Assembly (NCBI RefSeq): GCF_020216025.1
Contig: NZ_JAIWNC010000004.1
Span: 248,001 to 312,000 of the forward strand
DNA length: 64,000 nucleotides
Source: Jidongwangia harbinensis
GTDB taxonomy: Bacteria > Actinomycetota > Actinomycetes > Mycobacteriales > Micromonosporaceae
Direction: 5' to 3'
A model generated the notes under the pieces. It was not told where the DNA came from and did not search any database. It was given only the letters and a program-made list of their open reading frames with translations. Below, one piece after another: positions 18,969 to 28,932 of the stretch (the stretch's first letter is position 1; every line of letters begins with the position of its first letter). Both the position numbers and the translations under genes were made by a program.

Positions 18969-19777
18969 CACTCGACAACCCGTGCGGATCGAAGGTCACT
19001 CGAGCCGTCGTACGCCCGCACTGTCACGTTCCTCTCGACGGTTTCCTGGTATCCGAGGCCGTAGTCGGCGACCGCAGCGCGGAACTGCTGGACACCTCCC
19101 GCGGACTCCAACGCCCGATGCAGCGCCGTGGGTTCGCCGATTGCCGTGATCTTGAACGGCGGCGAGAAGGGCTGGCCGTGAAGGAGCAGGGTATTGCCGA
19201 CACAGCGTACCGCGCTCGTCGAAATGACACGGACATCCATGATTGACATGGCCTCGGCGCCGCCGGCCCAGAGGGCGTTGACCACGGCCTGTACGTCGCC
19301 CTGGTGCACGACCAGGTCGTCGTTCCGGGGGTTGTTCGGGCCGCCGTCGCCGACACGCCGGGACGAGTCGTTCAGCACGACGGTGAGGCCGGGGCCACTG
19401 AGCGCGGTGAAGCCGGCCGGGCCGCGCATTCCGTCGACGCGCTGCCGGGCCAGTTTGACCGGCTCGTCCACCTCGGCGAGCCGTGCGGTGTCCTGGTCCA
19501 CCTCGCCGCGCAGCACGGCGGCGCGGTCCTCCCGATCGGCCAGCCGGTCGCGTTTGTCCGCGATCAGCTGGGCGAGTTGCGGACGGCGGTCGTCGCGCAG
19601 CGCCGTACCCCCGGCGGTGGTGGCCGTGGTGGTGAACAGCAGCCCGGCGGCGAGCGCGATCAGCGGCACACCGATCGACCACCCGCGCTGCCGCTGGCCG
19701 GGCCGGCGCGGGCGGAGGCCACCGAGGGCACGTTGCAGGACGAGGCGCCACGAGGGCGCGCCGGTGGTGTACTCCAC
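18968..19777 (-). CDS. DUF881 family membrane protein
   Basis: A 269-residue protein: a basic N-terminus, one transmembrane helix ([20 protein letters not shown]), a coiled-coil-like segment rich in Arg, Asp and Leu, and the DUF881 domain with [42 protein letters not shown] and a terminal [19 protein letters not shown]881 genes sit beside crgA and the kinase operon in many actinobacteria; the function is unknown but linked by context to division or wall synthesis. The GTG at 19777 follows GGAGG at good spacing. Its stop overlaps the sortase start. Confidence 0.85.
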   Translation of the reverse strand: MEYTTGAPSWRLVLQRALGGLRPRRPGQRQRGWSIGVPLIALAAGLLFTTTATTAGGTALRDDRRPQLAQLIADKRDRLADREDRAAVLRGEVDQDTARLAEVDEPVKLARQRVDGMRGPAGFTALSGPGLTVVLNDSSRRVGDGGPNNPRNDDLVVHQGDVQAVVNALWAGGAEAMSIMDVRVISTSAVRCVGNTLLLHGQPFSPPFKITAIGEPTALHRALESAGGVQQFRAAVADYGLGYQETVERNVTVRAYDGSSDLRSARVVE

Positions 19778-19976
19778 GCGTTGCCTCCTTCGCCGACCCG
19801 TCCGCCAAGTCGGGGCAAATGCCCCGTCCAGCATCTTCCTACCCCGGCGGGTGCCCTTCTGCGCGCCGCCTTGACTACGCTAGCTGTCGAACAGTATTCG
19901 CCACGGGCAGCAACCGGGGTCCCCGGAGCCGCTCAGCGGTGGTTTGTTCGCCACTTGTTGCCCTCAGGAGAGCGCC

Positions 19977-20240
19977 GTGCCGAAGTCGCAGGTCCGCAAG
20001 AAGAAGGTCTACACCCCGCCGACGGACATCCGCCCCGCGGCGAATGCCGCGTCCCGGAAGCCAAGTCCGGTGTGGCTGCCGATCAGTGCCGTGTCACTGA
20101 TCGTCTTCGGCATCGGCTGGCTGGTGGTGTATTACCTGTCGGAGCAGCAGTACCCGGTCGCGGCCTGGGGCTACTGGAACCTGGCGGTCGGGTTCGGCTG
20201 CATGGTCGCCTCGCTGGCGATCCTCGCGCGTTGGCGCTGA
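19977..20240 (+). CDS. crgA: Cell division protein CrgA
   Basis: An 87-residue protein: basic N-terminus (PKSQVRKKK), then two transmembrane helices (VWLPISAVSLIVFGIGWLVVYYL and NLAVGFGCMVASLAILA). This is the standard CrgA layout. CrgA interacts with FtsZ and with septal penicillin-binding proteins in mycobacteria and affects sporulation septation in Streptomyces. The GTG at 19977 follows AGGAG. It is divergent from the DUF881 gene, as in relatives. Confidence 0.93.
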   Translation: MPKSQVRKKKVYTPPTDIRPAANAASRKPSPVWLPISAVSLIVFGIGWLVVYYLSEQQYPVAAWGYWNLAVGFGCMVASLAILARWR

Positions 20241-20286
20241 GTTCCGGACCCACCGGGTAAGGTCGTTTCGCCCGATTTGCTCGACA

Positions 20287-20316
20287 GCGCACTCCGGCAT
20301 CGGTGCCGGAGTGCGC
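20287..20316 (+). terminator. crgA terminator
   Basis: A perfect 13-bp stem, GCGCACTCCGGCA and TGCCGGAGTGCGC, with a TCGG tetraloop, 46 bases past the crgA stop. There is no U-tract. Confidence 0.75.
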
Positions 20317-20420
20317 TTCGGCGTGAAAAAGCCATGTGAGAAATCCCGGCGCCGCCATCCCATTACTCGTGGGTAACATTGGCCCGCGGGCAACGCCGGA
20401 TCCCAGGAGGCACAGCGCAG

Positions 20421-22547
20421 ATGGGCACCGCTCAGATCATCGCCACCGCGCTCGCGGCCGTCGTCACCCTGGTGGCCGTCGGCCTGGCCGTGCGTGCCGT
20501 GCGCCAGATGACCGCGGTGATCCGCCTCGGCGGGCCCGACCCCGCGCGCTTCACCGACAAGGGCACCCGGGCCAGGACCATGCTGGTCGAGACCGCGGGC
20601 CACACGCGGATGCTCAAGTGGAGCGTGGTCGGCGCCGCCCACTGGTTCGTGATGGTCGCGTTCGTGGTGCTCTCGCTGCTGGTGCTCGAGGCGTACTTCG
20701 AGGTGGTGGATCCTGATCTGGGTTTGCCGGTGATCGGTCACTGGACGGTGTTCGGACTGGTCACCGAGTGGATCGGCGTCCTCGGCATGGTCGGCATCCT
20801 GGTGCTGGTGGTGATCCGGCAGCGGGCCCGGCGCGCGCCGCGCAGCCGGTTCACCGGCTCCACCATGTGGCAGGGGTACTTCGTCGAGGCGATCATCGTC
20901 GCCGTACTCGTCTGCGGGTTCCTGATCCGGGGTTTCAAGGTCGCCACCGACCACTTCGAGTACCCGGTCTGGGCCACTCCGGTCAGCCACGCCGTCGGCG
21001 CGGTGCTGCCGGCCTGGTCGGACGGCGCCACCTGGACCGCGCTGGTCAAGATCTGCATCTCGATGGCCTGGCTGATCACCATCTCGCTCACCGTGACGAT
21101 GGGTGTGGCCTGGCACCGGTTCCTGGCGTTCCCCAACATCTTCTTCAAGCGGGCGCCGGAGAAGCCGGCCGGCTCCGGCCTGGGTGCGCTGCGCCCGATG
21201 ATGAGCAACGGCGAGCCGCTCGACTTCGAGGAGGCGGACCCCGAGAAGGACCAGTTCGGCGTCGCGCAGGTCGAGCAGTTCACCTGGAAGGGGCTGCTGG
21301 ACTTCTCCACGTGTACGGAGTGCGGCCGCTGCCAGTCGCAATGCCCGGCCTGGAACACCGCCAAGCCGCTGTCGCCGAAGCTGCTCGTGCTGTCCCTGCG
21401 TGACCACGCGTACGCGAAGGCGCCCTATCTGCTGGCCGGCGGCGGCAAGGACCTCACCGGCGAGGAGAAGGCCACCGAGGCGCAGCTGGCGCACATGGAC
21501 GTCCTGGCGCTGGCCGAGGGCAACCGCCCGTTGATCGGCACCGAGGCGGAACAGGGCGTCATCGACCCGGACGTGCTCTGGTCCTGCACCACCTGCGGCG
21601 CCTGCGTCGAGCAGTGCCCGGTGGACATCGAGCACGTCGACCACATCGTCGACATGCGGCGGTACCAGGTGCTGATCGAGTCCAGCTTCCCGGCCGAGGC
21701 CGGCGTCATGCTGCGCAACCTGGAGAACAAGGGCAACCCCTGGGGCGCGCCGCAGAACACCCGCGAGGACTGGACCAAGGGCCTGGACTTCGAGGTGCCG
21801 CGGGTCGGTGAGAAGGACTTCGAGTACCTGTTCTGGGTGGGCTGCGCGGGCGCGTTCGAGGACCGCGCGAAGAAGACCACCCGGGCGGTGGCCACGCTGC
21901 TGCACGAGGCCGGCGTCGACTACGCCATCCTCGGCGAGGGGGAGACCTGCTCCGGCGACCCGGCCCGCCGGATCGGCAACGAGTTCATCTTCCAGATGCT
22001 GGCCCAGCAGAACGTGGAGACCCTGCAGGAGGCCGGCGTCAAGAAGATCGTCGCCACCTGCCCGCACTGCTTCAACACCCTGGGCAACGAGTACGAACAG
22101 CTCGGGCTCAAGGTCGAGGTGGTGCACCACACGCAGCTGCTCGCGCACCTCGTCAAGGCCGGCAGGCTCACGCCGGTCCAGCCGATCGAGGGCGACGTGA
22201 CGTACCACGACCCGTGCTACCTGGGCCGGCACAACCGGGTCTTCGACGCTCCCCGCGAGGTCCTCGGCGAGGCGGCGACGCTCGTCGAGATGCCGCGGAA
22301 CTCGGAGCGCTCCTTCTGCTGCGGCGCCGGCGGCGCCCGCATGTGGATGGAGGAGAAGATCGGCAAGCGGATCAACGTGGAGCGCACCGAGGAGGCGCTG
22401 GCGACCGGCGCCAAGACCATCGCGGTCGGGTGCCCGTTCTGCTACACGATGATCGGCGACGGCGTGACCGGCAAGGGCGAGCAGGAGAACGTCGAGGTCG
22501 TGGACGTCGCGACGGTCCTGCTGCGGTCGCTCAAGCAGGACGCGTAA
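20421..22547 (+). CDS. Membrane-bound Fe-S oxidoreductase (HdrD/GlpC-like)
   Basis: A 708-residue protein. Five or six transmembrane helices in the first 250 residues (nitrate reductase gamma/cytochrome b-like) are followed by two cysteine clusters, CTECGRCQSQCP and CTTCGACVEQCP, which bind [4Fe-4S], and two CCG domains with CSGDPARRIGN, CPHCFNTLGNEY, DPCYLGRHN and CCGAGGARMW. This architecture moves electrons between quinones and a partner dehydrogenase or disulfide. The ATG at 20421 follows AGGAGG. The gene stands alone, without a flavoprotein partner nearby, so the donor is unknown. Confidence 0.88.
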   Translation: MGTAQIIATALAAVVTLVAVGLAVRAVRQMTAVIRLGGPDPARFTDKGTRARTMLVETAGHTRMLKWSVVGAAHWFVMVAFVVLSLLVLEAYFEVVDPDLGLPVIGHWTVFGLVTEWIGVLGMVGILVLVVIRQRARRAPRSRFTGSTMWQGYFVEAIIVAVLVCGFLIRGFKVATDHFEYPVWATPVSHAVGAVLPAWSDGATWTALVKICISMAWLITISLTVTMGVAWHRFLAFPNIFFKRAPEKPAGSGLGALRPMMSNGEPLDFEEADPEKDQFGVAQVEQFTWKGLLDFSTCTECGRCQSQCPAWNTAKPLSPKLLVLSLRDHAYAKAPYLLAGGGKDLTGEEKATEAQLAHMDVLALAEGNRPLIGTEAEQGVIDPDVLWSCTTCGACVEQCPVDIEHVDHIVDMRRYQVLIESSFPAEAGVMLRNLENKGNPWGAPQNTREDWTKGLDFEVPRVGEKDFEYLFWVGCAGAFEDRAKKTTRAVATLLHEAGVDYAILGEGETCSGDPARRIGNEFIFQMLAQQNVETLQEAGVKKIVATCPHCFNTLGNEYEQLGLKVEVVHHTQLLAHLVKAGRLTPVQPIEGDVTYHDPCYLGRHNRVFDAPREVLGEAATLVEMPRNSERSFCCGAGGARMWMEEKIGKRINVERTEEALATGAKTIAVGCPFCYTMIGDGVTGKGEQENVEVVDVATVLLRSLKQDA

Positions 22548-22670
22548 CCGCCGCCGTCCGGTCACCGGCGCTGACTCAGCGGCGCCGTTCACCCGCCGAC
22601 CGTAACCGGCGGGCGGAAGCACGCGCGGGATGCGCCATTCCGGCACAATGAGGGCCGAGGTGACCCGATC

Positions 22671-24002
22671 ATGGACGGCCTGTTCCTGACCGCGCTGCTC
22701 CCGTTGGCCGTGTTCGTTCTGCTGACGGCGGGCAACGCGTTCTTCGTGGTCGCCGAGTTCGGGCTGGTCACCGTCGACCGGGTGGAGATCGACAAGCGCG
22801 CCGAGGCGGGCGACCGGCGGGCCGGTACGGTCCGGGACGCGCTGCACGAGCTGTCCTTCCAGCTCTCCGGTGCCCAGCTGGGCATCACCATCACGGCGCT
22901 GCTCACCGGCTATCTGGCCGAGCCCGCGCTGTCCCGGCTGTTCACGCCGGCGGTCGAACCGCTGGCCGGCGACGCCACCGACGCCGTCACGCACGCGCTG
23001 GCGCTGGTGCTGGCCACGCTGGTGTCGATGTTGTTCGGTGAACTCGTACCGAAGAACGCCGCGCTGGCCCGTCCGATGCGGGCCGCGCTCGCCACGGCCG
23101 CGCCCCTGCGTACCTTCGCGCGAACCTTCAAATGGCTGATCGGCGCGCTCAACGGCTCGGCGAACTGGCTGGTCCGCCGCCTCGGCATCGAGCCGCAGGA
23201 GGAGTTGGCGAGCGCCCGTTCCCCGGAGGAACTCGGTCTGCTCGCCGCGATCAGCGCGCGCGCCGGAGCCCTCCCCGCGGAGACCGCGACGCTGCTGCGC
23301 CGCACCATCCGGTTCGGTGAGAAGCGCGCCGCGAAGGCGATGACCCCGCGCGTCGACGTGGTCGGCCTGACCCCGACGGCGAGCGTCGCCGACCTGATCC
23401 GGATGTCCCGGGCCACCGGACACACCCGGTTCCCGGTGTACGAGAACACGCTCGACCTGGTCACCGGCGTCGCCGGGGTGCCGGACGCGCTGGGCGTGCC
23501 GCCGGAACGCCGGGCCGCCACGCCGGTGTCCGTGATCGCCCGGGAACCGGTGTACGTACCGGAGAGCCTGAGCCTGGACAAGGTACTGGCGGCGTTGCGG
23601 GCGGCCGACGCGGATCTGGCCATCGTGGTCGACGAGTACGGCGGCACGGACGGCGTGGTCACCGTCGAGGACCTGATCGAGGAACTGGTCGGCGAGATCT
23701 CCGACGAGTACGACCTGGACGTCCTGGACTCCGGCACCGACGCGGTCACCGCGCCGGGCGGCGAGCGGACGTACCTGGTGGACGGCCTGCTCCGGGAGGA
23801 CGAACTGCACGAGCAGACCGGCTTCGAGCTGCCCGAAGGCCCGTACGAAACGCTGGCCGGGTTTGTCCTGGCCCGCCTCGGCCACATCCCGGTGGTCGGC
23901 GAGACGGTGGTCGAGGACGGCTGGACGTTCACCGTGGTCGAGGTGGACCGGCACCGCGTCGGTCAGGTGCGCGTCGTAGCGCCGGAGTCCGCCGATGGTT
24001 GA
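22671..24002 (+). CDS. Hemolysin C/CorC-type transporter with CBS pair
   Basis: A 443-residue protein with an N-terminal DUF21/CNNM membrane domain (LSGAQLGITITALLTGYLAEPAL, FGELVPKNAALARP), a CBS pair (MTPRVDVVGL, TRFPVYENTLDLVTGV, DEYGGTDGVVTVEDLIEELVGEI) and a CorC_HlyC C-terminal domain. Members export Mg2+/Co2+ or regulate ion homeostasis. GAGGTGACC precedes the ATG. It overlaps the next gene, a shorter paralogue, by eight bases. Confidence 0.9.
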   Translation: MDGLFLTALLPLAVFVLLTAGNAFFVVAEFGLVTVDRVEIDKRAEAGDRRAGTVRDALHELSFQLSGAQLGITITALLTGYLAEPALSRLFTPAVEPLAGDATDAVTHALALVLATLVSMLFGELVPKNAALARPMRAALATAAPLRTFARTFKWLIGALNGSANWLVRRLGIEPQEELASARSPEELGLLAAISARAGALPAETATLLRRTIRFGEKRAAKAMTPRVDVVGLTPTASVADLIRMSRATGHTRFPVYENTLDLVTGVAGVPDALGVPPERRAATPVSVIAREPVYVPESLSLDKVLAALRAADADLAIVVDEYGGTDGVVTVEDLIEELVGEISDEYDLDVLDSGTDAVTAPGGERTYLVDGLLREDELHEQTGFELPEGPYETLAGFVLARLGHIPVVGETVVEDGWTFTVVEVDRHRVGQVRVVAPESADG

Positions 24003-25026
24003 GCTGGTCGTCACGGCCGTGCTGCTGCTCGGCAACGCGCTCTTCGTCGGTGGCGAGTTCGCGTTGATCGCGTCCCGGCGTACCGCGCTGGAACCGCTCG
24101 CCGCCACCTCCCAGCGCGCCCGCTGGGCGCTGTCCGCGATGAACCAGATCCCGCTGATGATCGCCGGAGCGCAGCTCGGCATCACGATCTGCTCGCTGGG
24201 CCTGGGCGCGATCGCCGAGCCGGCGCTGGCGCACCTGATCGAGGTGCCGTTCGCGGCCGCCGGCCTGCCCGACGGCGCGGTCCATCCGGTGGCCTTCGTG
24301 CTGGCGCTGGGTGTGGTGGTCTTCCTGCACACGGTGGTCGGCGAGATGGTGCCGAAGAACATCACCCTGGCCGGTCCGGAACAGTCCGCCCTGATCCTGG
24401 GCCCGTTCATGCTGGCGTTCTGCACCGCGACGAAGCCGGTGCTCAGCGCCATGCGATGGGCGTCCCGGCACGTGCTGTCGCTGTGGAAGATCGAGGCCAC
24501 CGACGCGGTGAAGACGGTCTTCACCGCCGAGGAACTGGCCGGCATGGTCACCCAGGCGCGCACCGAGGGGCTGCTCGGATCGGAACAGTACGCCCGCATC
24601 CACGCGGCGCTGGGTCTCAACGACCGCACCACCGCGGACACGCTGCGCCCCTGGTCCCGCGTGACGACGGTGGTCGACGACGTGACGCCCGCGGCGCTCG
24701 AGGCGATCTCGACCCGGACCGGGCGGTCGCGGTTTCCGGTGGTGCACCACGAGACCCGGCGCGTGCTGGGCTTCGTGCACATCAAGGACATTCTCGGGTA
24801 CGAGGGGGAGCAGCGCCGCCGCCCGATCCCGCCGGGGATCATCCGTCCGCTGGCGGTGGCGCCCCCGGACCGTACGCTCGCCGACCTGCTCCTCACCATG
24901 CGCCGCGACCGCCACCACATCCTGCTGGTCAGCGACGGGCGGCGCCCGCTGGGCGTGGTGACGCTGGACGACGTGCTGCACGCGGTCGTGGGCGAGCCGG
25001 TGGCCGCCCGTCCCCGATCGGGTTAG
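23995..25026 (+). CDS. CNNM/CBS-domain transporter paralogue without CorC_HlyC domain
   Basis: A 343-residue paralogue of the preceding protein: DUF21 membrane domain (IAGAQLGITICSLGLGAIAEPAL, VGEMVPKNITLAGP) and two CBS motifs (TGRSRFPVVHHETRRVLGFVHIKDIL, RHHILLVSDGRRPLGVVTLDDVL). The C-terminal CorC_HlyC domain is missing. Pairs of one long and one short member are usual in actinobacteria and may form a heteromer. ATG start inside the upstream gene, so translation is coupled. Confidence 0.88.
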   Translation: MVELVVTAVLLLGNALFVGGEFALIASRRTALEPLAATSQRARWALSAMNQIPLMIAGAQLGITICSLGLGAIAEPALAHLIEVPFAAAGLPDGAVHPVAFVLALGVVVFLHTVVGEMVPKNITLAGPEQSALILGPFMLAFCTATKPVLSAMRWASRHVLSLWKIEATDAVKTVFTAEELAGMVTQARTEGLLGSEQYARIHAALGLNDRTTADTLRPWSRVTTVVDDVTPAALEAISTRTGRSRFPVVHHETRRVLGFVHIKDILGYEGEQRRRPIPPGIIRPLAVAPPDRTLADLLLTMRRDRHHILLVSDGRRPLGVVTLDDVLHAVVGEPVAARPRSG

Positions 25027-25109
25027 CGCTTACGGGTGCTTTTTCAGACTTATGCCTTCTGGCGGGGTTGCGAACCGGCTACGGCACCACTGATCCGGAC
25101 AATGGACCC

Positions 25110-25970
25110 ATGTCTGACAACCGGCGCATCGTTCCCGTCGGCGCGGCCGTCGCCGCCCTGACCCTCGGCGCCGGCGTCTTCGGCGCCGTGCACGTCGCCA
25201 CCGACGACCCCGCACCCTCGGACGGCCGGCAGCCCGCGTTCGCGGTGCTGCCGCCGCCGAGCGCCGGCCCGCTGCCCAACGCCGGATCTACCTCCGCCAC
25301 GAAGACCACCACGAAGATCCGGGTGGCCGCCGCCCCGATCACGGTCCGCTACACCTTCGACGGCGGCGTCGACAAGCCGATCGTCGACACCAACGGCCGC
25401 CACCCGCTGCAGCCGCTGGCCCAGAACGGCGGCAACCTCGCCCTGGTCCCGGAGGGCGCCGGGCTGGCCGTCGACTTCCCGGAACGCTGCACGCTCCCGC
25501 GCGAGCGCGACTGCCCCCGCGCCATCCTGGAGGGCAGCCGCGACGACGCCCTCAACCCCGGTACCCGGCCCCTGCGGTACGGCGCGTCGGTCCGGATGAC
25601 CCGCGAGGACCTGGCCGACGGCGCCAACGTGGTGCAGAAGGGCTACTCCGTCGGCGGCGTCAGCCAGTTCAAGCTGCAGGTCGACCACCGACAGGGCCAC
25701 CCCAGCTGCGTGCTCGCCGGCCACTCCCGGATCTACCGCGCCGAGCCGGCCCTCGACATCGCCGACGGCACCTGGCACAACGTGAGCTGCGCCCGCACCG
25801 GCTCGCGCCTCACCATCACGGTCGACGGTGTGGAACGGGCGTCGGTGCCGGTGCCGGCGTCGATGTCGATCGCCAACGCGGAGCCCTTGCGGGTCGGCGG
25901 CAAGGGCCCCAACAAGGGCAACGACCAGTACGCCGGCCAGGTCGACAACGTCTTCCTGGCGATCGGCTGA
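25110..25970 (+). CDS. Secreted LamG/concanavalin-like protein
   Basis: A 286-residue protein with an N-terminal hydrophobic export segment (VGAAVAALTLGAGVFGAVHVA), a Pro/Thr-rich spacer, then a jelly-roll-like domain: VRYTFDGGVDKPIVDTNG, VQKGYSVGGVSQFKLQVD, DGTWHNVSCARTGSRLTITVDG and VDNVFLAIG at the end. This matches the LamG/laminin-G-like fold used for carbohydrate or protein binding. Frames open well upstream of 25110, but the signal sequence favours the ATG at 25110. It converges with the next gene across a three-base gap. Confidence 0.75.
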   Translation: MSDNRRIVPVGAAVAALTLGAGVFGAVHVATDDPAPSDGRQPAFAVLPPPSAGPLPNAGSTSATKTTTKIRVAAAPITVRYTFDGGVDKPIVDTNGRHPLQPLAQNGGNLALVPEGAGLAVDFPERCTLPRERDCPRAILEGSRDDALNPGTRPLRYGASVRMTREDLADGANVVQKGYSVGGVSQFKLQVDHRQGHPSCVLAGHSRIYRAEPALDIADGTWHNVSCARTGSRLTITVDGVERASVPVPASMSIANAEPLRVGGKGPNKGNDQYAGQVDNVFLAIG

Positions 25971-25973
25971 CGG

Positions 25974-27509
25974 TCAGTTCCCGGGCAGCAGCGTGACCGT
26001 GACCCGGGTGGGTGCCCCGGGCCGGACCCGCTTGGTGGTGGCGGTGGCGAAGTTCGTGCCGCCGTGCCAGCCGTCCCGGAAGTCGTCGACCGCGTACTTG
26101 ATCCGTACCGGCTGCTCGGCCACCCCGGCCAGGCCGCGCGAGGTGGAGTCGAACTCGCCGACATAGTCGCCGGTCCGGGCGTTGTACGCCTCGGCCCGCA
26201 ACCACCCGCGGTACGGCTGCCCGTCCGGCTCCACGACGTGCAACCGCATGCCCTCGCCGACCTCGCGCAGCCGGCCGTCGAGCACCGCCGGTTCGTCCAC
26301 GCCGGCCCGGACCAGGGTGGCCGCCTTCCGGTCGGCCGCCCCGCCGGACCAGACCACGGCGTGGCCGCTGCGGTACGGCGAGAACCGCACCGGCCAGTCG
26401 TAGGGTCCGAGCGTGTCGATGGCGTAGCGGCCCTCGCCCTCCCACTGGGTGCACGACGCACCCAGGGCGGGATCGCCCAGGCCCAGGCTCGGCAGCACGG
26501 TGGCGCAGGCGTAGAGCAACGGCTCGCCGCTGTCCGCGTCGGTGATCGTGCCGCTGATCGTGGCCCGCGGATCGAGCCGGATCGGGTCGACGGTGCTCAC
26601 CCGGCGCGCCTCCGCGGCGATCCGCAGCGCCCGGTACTGGCTGCCCACACCGCCGTCCGGCCCGACCCACTGGATGCCGTACGACCCCCGCCCCGGCACG
26701 GCCAGCAGCGTGTACTCGCCGGGCGTCAGCTCGCCGAGCAGGATCTCGCCGTTGTCGTCGGTGTGGTTGCGCGACCAGTCGCAGGTGTCGTCGTCGACGC
26801 CGCCGAAGACCAGCGGCAGCGCGGCGACGCAGACGCCCGGGACCGGTTCACCGGTGGCCCGGTCCACCACGGTGGTGCGGATCGCGGTGGTCGGCCGGAG
26901 CTTCACCTCGGCCCGGGTGACCGTGCCGAACGCGACCTCCACGTCGACCTCGGTGCGCGCGTGCAGCCCGTCCGTCGAGGTCACGTAGAGCCGGTGCGGC
27001 CCGTCGCCGAGGCCGGTCAGGCGCAGCACGCCGCCGGTGGCACCGCAGTCGGTCGGGACGCCTGCCCAGCGGCCGGCGCAGATCGTGTCCACCGGCGACC
27101 CGGTCTCGGCGTCACTCGCCACGATCTCCACGACGCCGGGTTCGAACATGGTGTCGTCCACCACGGTGGCCGTACCCTCGGCGACCTGGATCTCCGTGGC
27201 CCGGCTGAAACCGGTCTGCCGGTAGGCCCACTGGAACCGCTCGCCGTGGCCGAACTGCACCTTGTACGCGCCCGGCGCGACCGCGGCGAAGGTGTACCGG
27301 CCGGTGTCGTCGGAGACGACCTGCCCGGCGCTGGCGCCCGCGGTGGTGAAGAGGTTCACGGTGACCGCCCCGCCGCCGTCCCGGGTGATCGTCCCGGTGA
27401 TCGAACCCGTCGTGCTCTCCGCCGCCGACGCCGCGGTCGGCGTGCCCACGAAGGCGGTCAGCGCCGCCAGCGCGAGCACCGCCCGCCCGCCGAATGTTGC
27501 AGTGCCCAT
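25974..27509 (-). CDS. Secreted protein with carboxypeptidase-regulatory-like repeats
   Basis: A 511-residue exported protein with signal peptide ending SAAES and several beta-sandwich repeats of the CarboxypepD_reg/Cna-B type: GSITGTITRDGGGAV with DDTGRYTFAAVAPGAYKV, DDNGEILLGELTPGEYTLLAV and ATISGTITDADSGEPL. Such repeats form stalks in surface proteins. No sortase signal or membrane anchor is seen, so it is probably released or held in the wall. The ATG at 27509 is chosen because the signal peptide begins there. It is divergent from the secreted protein at 27652. Confidence 0.75.
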   Translation of the reverse strand: MGTATFGGRAVLALAALTAFVGTPTAASAAESTTGSITGTITRDGGGAVTVNLFTTAGASAGQVVSDDTGRYTFAAVAPGAYKVQFGHGERFQWAYRQTGFSRATEIQVAEGTATVVDDTMFEPGVVEIVASDAETGSPVDTICAGRWAGVPTDCGATGGVLRLTGLGDGPHRLYVTSTDGLHARTEVDVEVAFGTVTRAEVKLRPTTAIRTTVVDRATGEPVPGVCVAALPLVFGGVDDDTCDWSRNHTDDNGEILLGELTPGEYTLLAVPGRGSYGIQWVGPDGGVGSQYRALRIAAEARRVSTVDPIRLDPRATISGTITDADSGEPLLYACATVLPSLGLGDPALGASCTQWEGEGRYAIDTLGPYDWPVRFSPYRSGHAVVWSGGAADRKAATLVRAGVDEPAVLDGRLREVGEGMRLHVVEPDGQPYRGWLRAEAYNARTGDYVGEFDSTSRGLAGVAEQPVRIKYAVDDFRDGWHGGTNFATATTKRVRPGAPTRVTVTLLPGN

Positions 27510-27651
27510 CGATCCCCGTCCCTCGTCCCCGTATGTCGCAGGCGAGGATTCTGGCACGGGGCACTGTCCGATGTGGTCCCGGACGGGGCGGCGCCCGCGG
27601 CGCCGGCTGGCTAGCATGCGCCTACACGGCGGACACCGGGAAGGATCACCG

Positions 27652-28932
27652 TTGACACTGCGGGGGTTGGGACGGCGGGTGACCGCGGGCTTCACCGTGG
27701 TCGCGGCGGTGACCGGCACGGTCGCGCTCGCGGCGCGGGCGGCGGCGGCAGCGGAGCCGCACCACACGGTGACCGAGGCGTTCCTCGCCTACACCGACGC
27801 GGCGACGCCGACCGAGACGACGTACTGGCCGGATCGTGACGATCTGCCGGTGGGCGCGGCGCGCGACGAGGGCGGCACCGCGCACACCCACCGCGTCTAC
27901 GTGGCGTTCGAGATCGGCGGCCTGAACGCGGCCCGGCTCTCCGGCGCGCAGCTCCGCGCCAGCGAGTACGCGGTCGCCGACTGTTCCGTCGAGCGGTCCC
28001 TGTCGGCCCGCCCGGTCGTGCCGTTCGACGGTCACACCTGGGCGAATCCGCCCGCGGCCGCCGGCGCCGCGGTCCGCCTGAACGCGACCGGCCCCGGCTG
28101 CGAGAGCGGACTCACCGCCGAGCTGACCACGGCACTCGACCGGGCGCTGGCCCGGGGCCAGGACAGGCTGTGGGTCGAGCTGCGGGTGCCGCAACGGCAC
28201 GAGACCGACCCGCGGTACGGCCGCCGCCTCTACGACGAGGTGCGGCTCGAGGTCACGCTGACCAACCGGCCGCCGGACCAGCCGACCGGCCTGGCCGTGG
28301 GGAACCCCGACATCCGGTGCTCGGACGACTTCGCGGTGAACGCCGACTTCAGCGTCTTCGCGACCATGACGGATCCGGACCGCGACCCCGACGACCTGCT
28401 GACGCCCGAGTTCGAGTTCTGGAACACCGCGACCCCGGGCACCCGCATCGCGATGAACACCGGCGTCTCCAGCGGGTCGGACCTGCGCGGGGTCGGCGAC
28501 GTACCCACACAGACCCTGCCCGACGGCAGGTACGCCTGGCACGCCCGCGTCTTCGACACCCGCGCCCACTCGCCGTGGAGCGACCCCTGCCACTTCACCG
28601 TGGACCGGACGGCACCCGGATCGGCGCCCACCGTGTCCTCCCCGGAATACCCCGAGGACTCCCCGGTCCCCACCGGCCAGGTGGACCAGCGGGGCACGTT
28701 CCTCTTCACCGCCAACGGCGTACCCGACGTCGCGGCGTTCGAGTACGGCCCGGACCGGTGGTCGCTGCGCCGGGTCGCGGCGGACCAGCCGGGTGGCGCG
28801 GCCACGGTGCGCTGGGCGCCGGGCCGGACCGGCGTGCAGAGCCTGATCGTGCGCAGTATCGACCGGGCCGGCAACCGGTCGCCGGAGCGGACGTACCGCA
28901 TCAACGTGCGCGGACGTTCCGTCGACCGGTAA
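27652..28932 (+). CDS. Secreted protein with Ig/FnIII-like domains
   Basis: A 426-residue protein with signal peptide (VTAGFTVVAAVTGTVALA, cleavage near AAAAAEP). The first half carries YWPDRDDLPVG, VYVAFEIGGLNAARLSGAQLRA and LWVELRVPQRH, a beta-sandwich likely to be carbohydrate-binding or DNRLRE-like. The second half has bacterial Ig-like segments (TLPDGRYAWHARVFDTRAHSPWSDPCHFTVDRT, IDRAGNRSPERTYRINV). The TTG at 27652 lies seven bases after GGAAGGA; an ATG at 27616 is the alternative. The function is unknown beyond export. Confidence 0.65.
   Translation: MTLRGLGRRVTAGFTVVAAVTGTVALAARAAAAAEPHHTVTEAFLAYTDAATPTETTYWPDRDDLPVGAARDEGGTAHTHRVYVAFEIGGLNAARLSGAQLRASEYAVADCSVERSLSARPVVPFDGHTWANPPAAAGAAVRLNATGPGCESGLTAELTTALDRALARGQDRLWVELRVPQRHETDPRYGRRLYDEVRLEVTLTNRPPDQPTGLAVGNPDIRCSDDFAVNADFSVFATMTDPDRDPDDLLTPEFEFWNTATPGTRIAMNTGVSSGSDLRGVGDVPTQTLPDGRYAWHARVFDTRAHSPWSDPCHFTVDRTAPGSAPTVSSPEYPEDSPVPTGQVDQRGTFLFTANGVPDVAAFEYGPDRWSLRRVAADQPGGAATVRWAPGRTGVQSLIVRSIDRAGNRSPERTYRINVRGRSVDR

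Noticed and set aside
20094..24920. Minus-strand open frame of about 1,600 codons
   Set aside because: It runs antisense to the Fe-S oxidoreductase and both CBS transporters, is Arg/Gly/Asp/Gln-rich as expected from GC-biased antisense reading, and has no recognisable motif.
24456..25109. Upstream extension of the LamG-like protein
   Set aside because: It overlaps the CBS transporter in another frame and would bury the signal peptide at 25110.
27262..27651. Longer N-terminus for the Ig-like secreted protein
   Set aside because: It would overlap the divergent gene's signal peptide and promoter; the TTG at 27652 has a good ribosome-binding site followed by a signal peptide.
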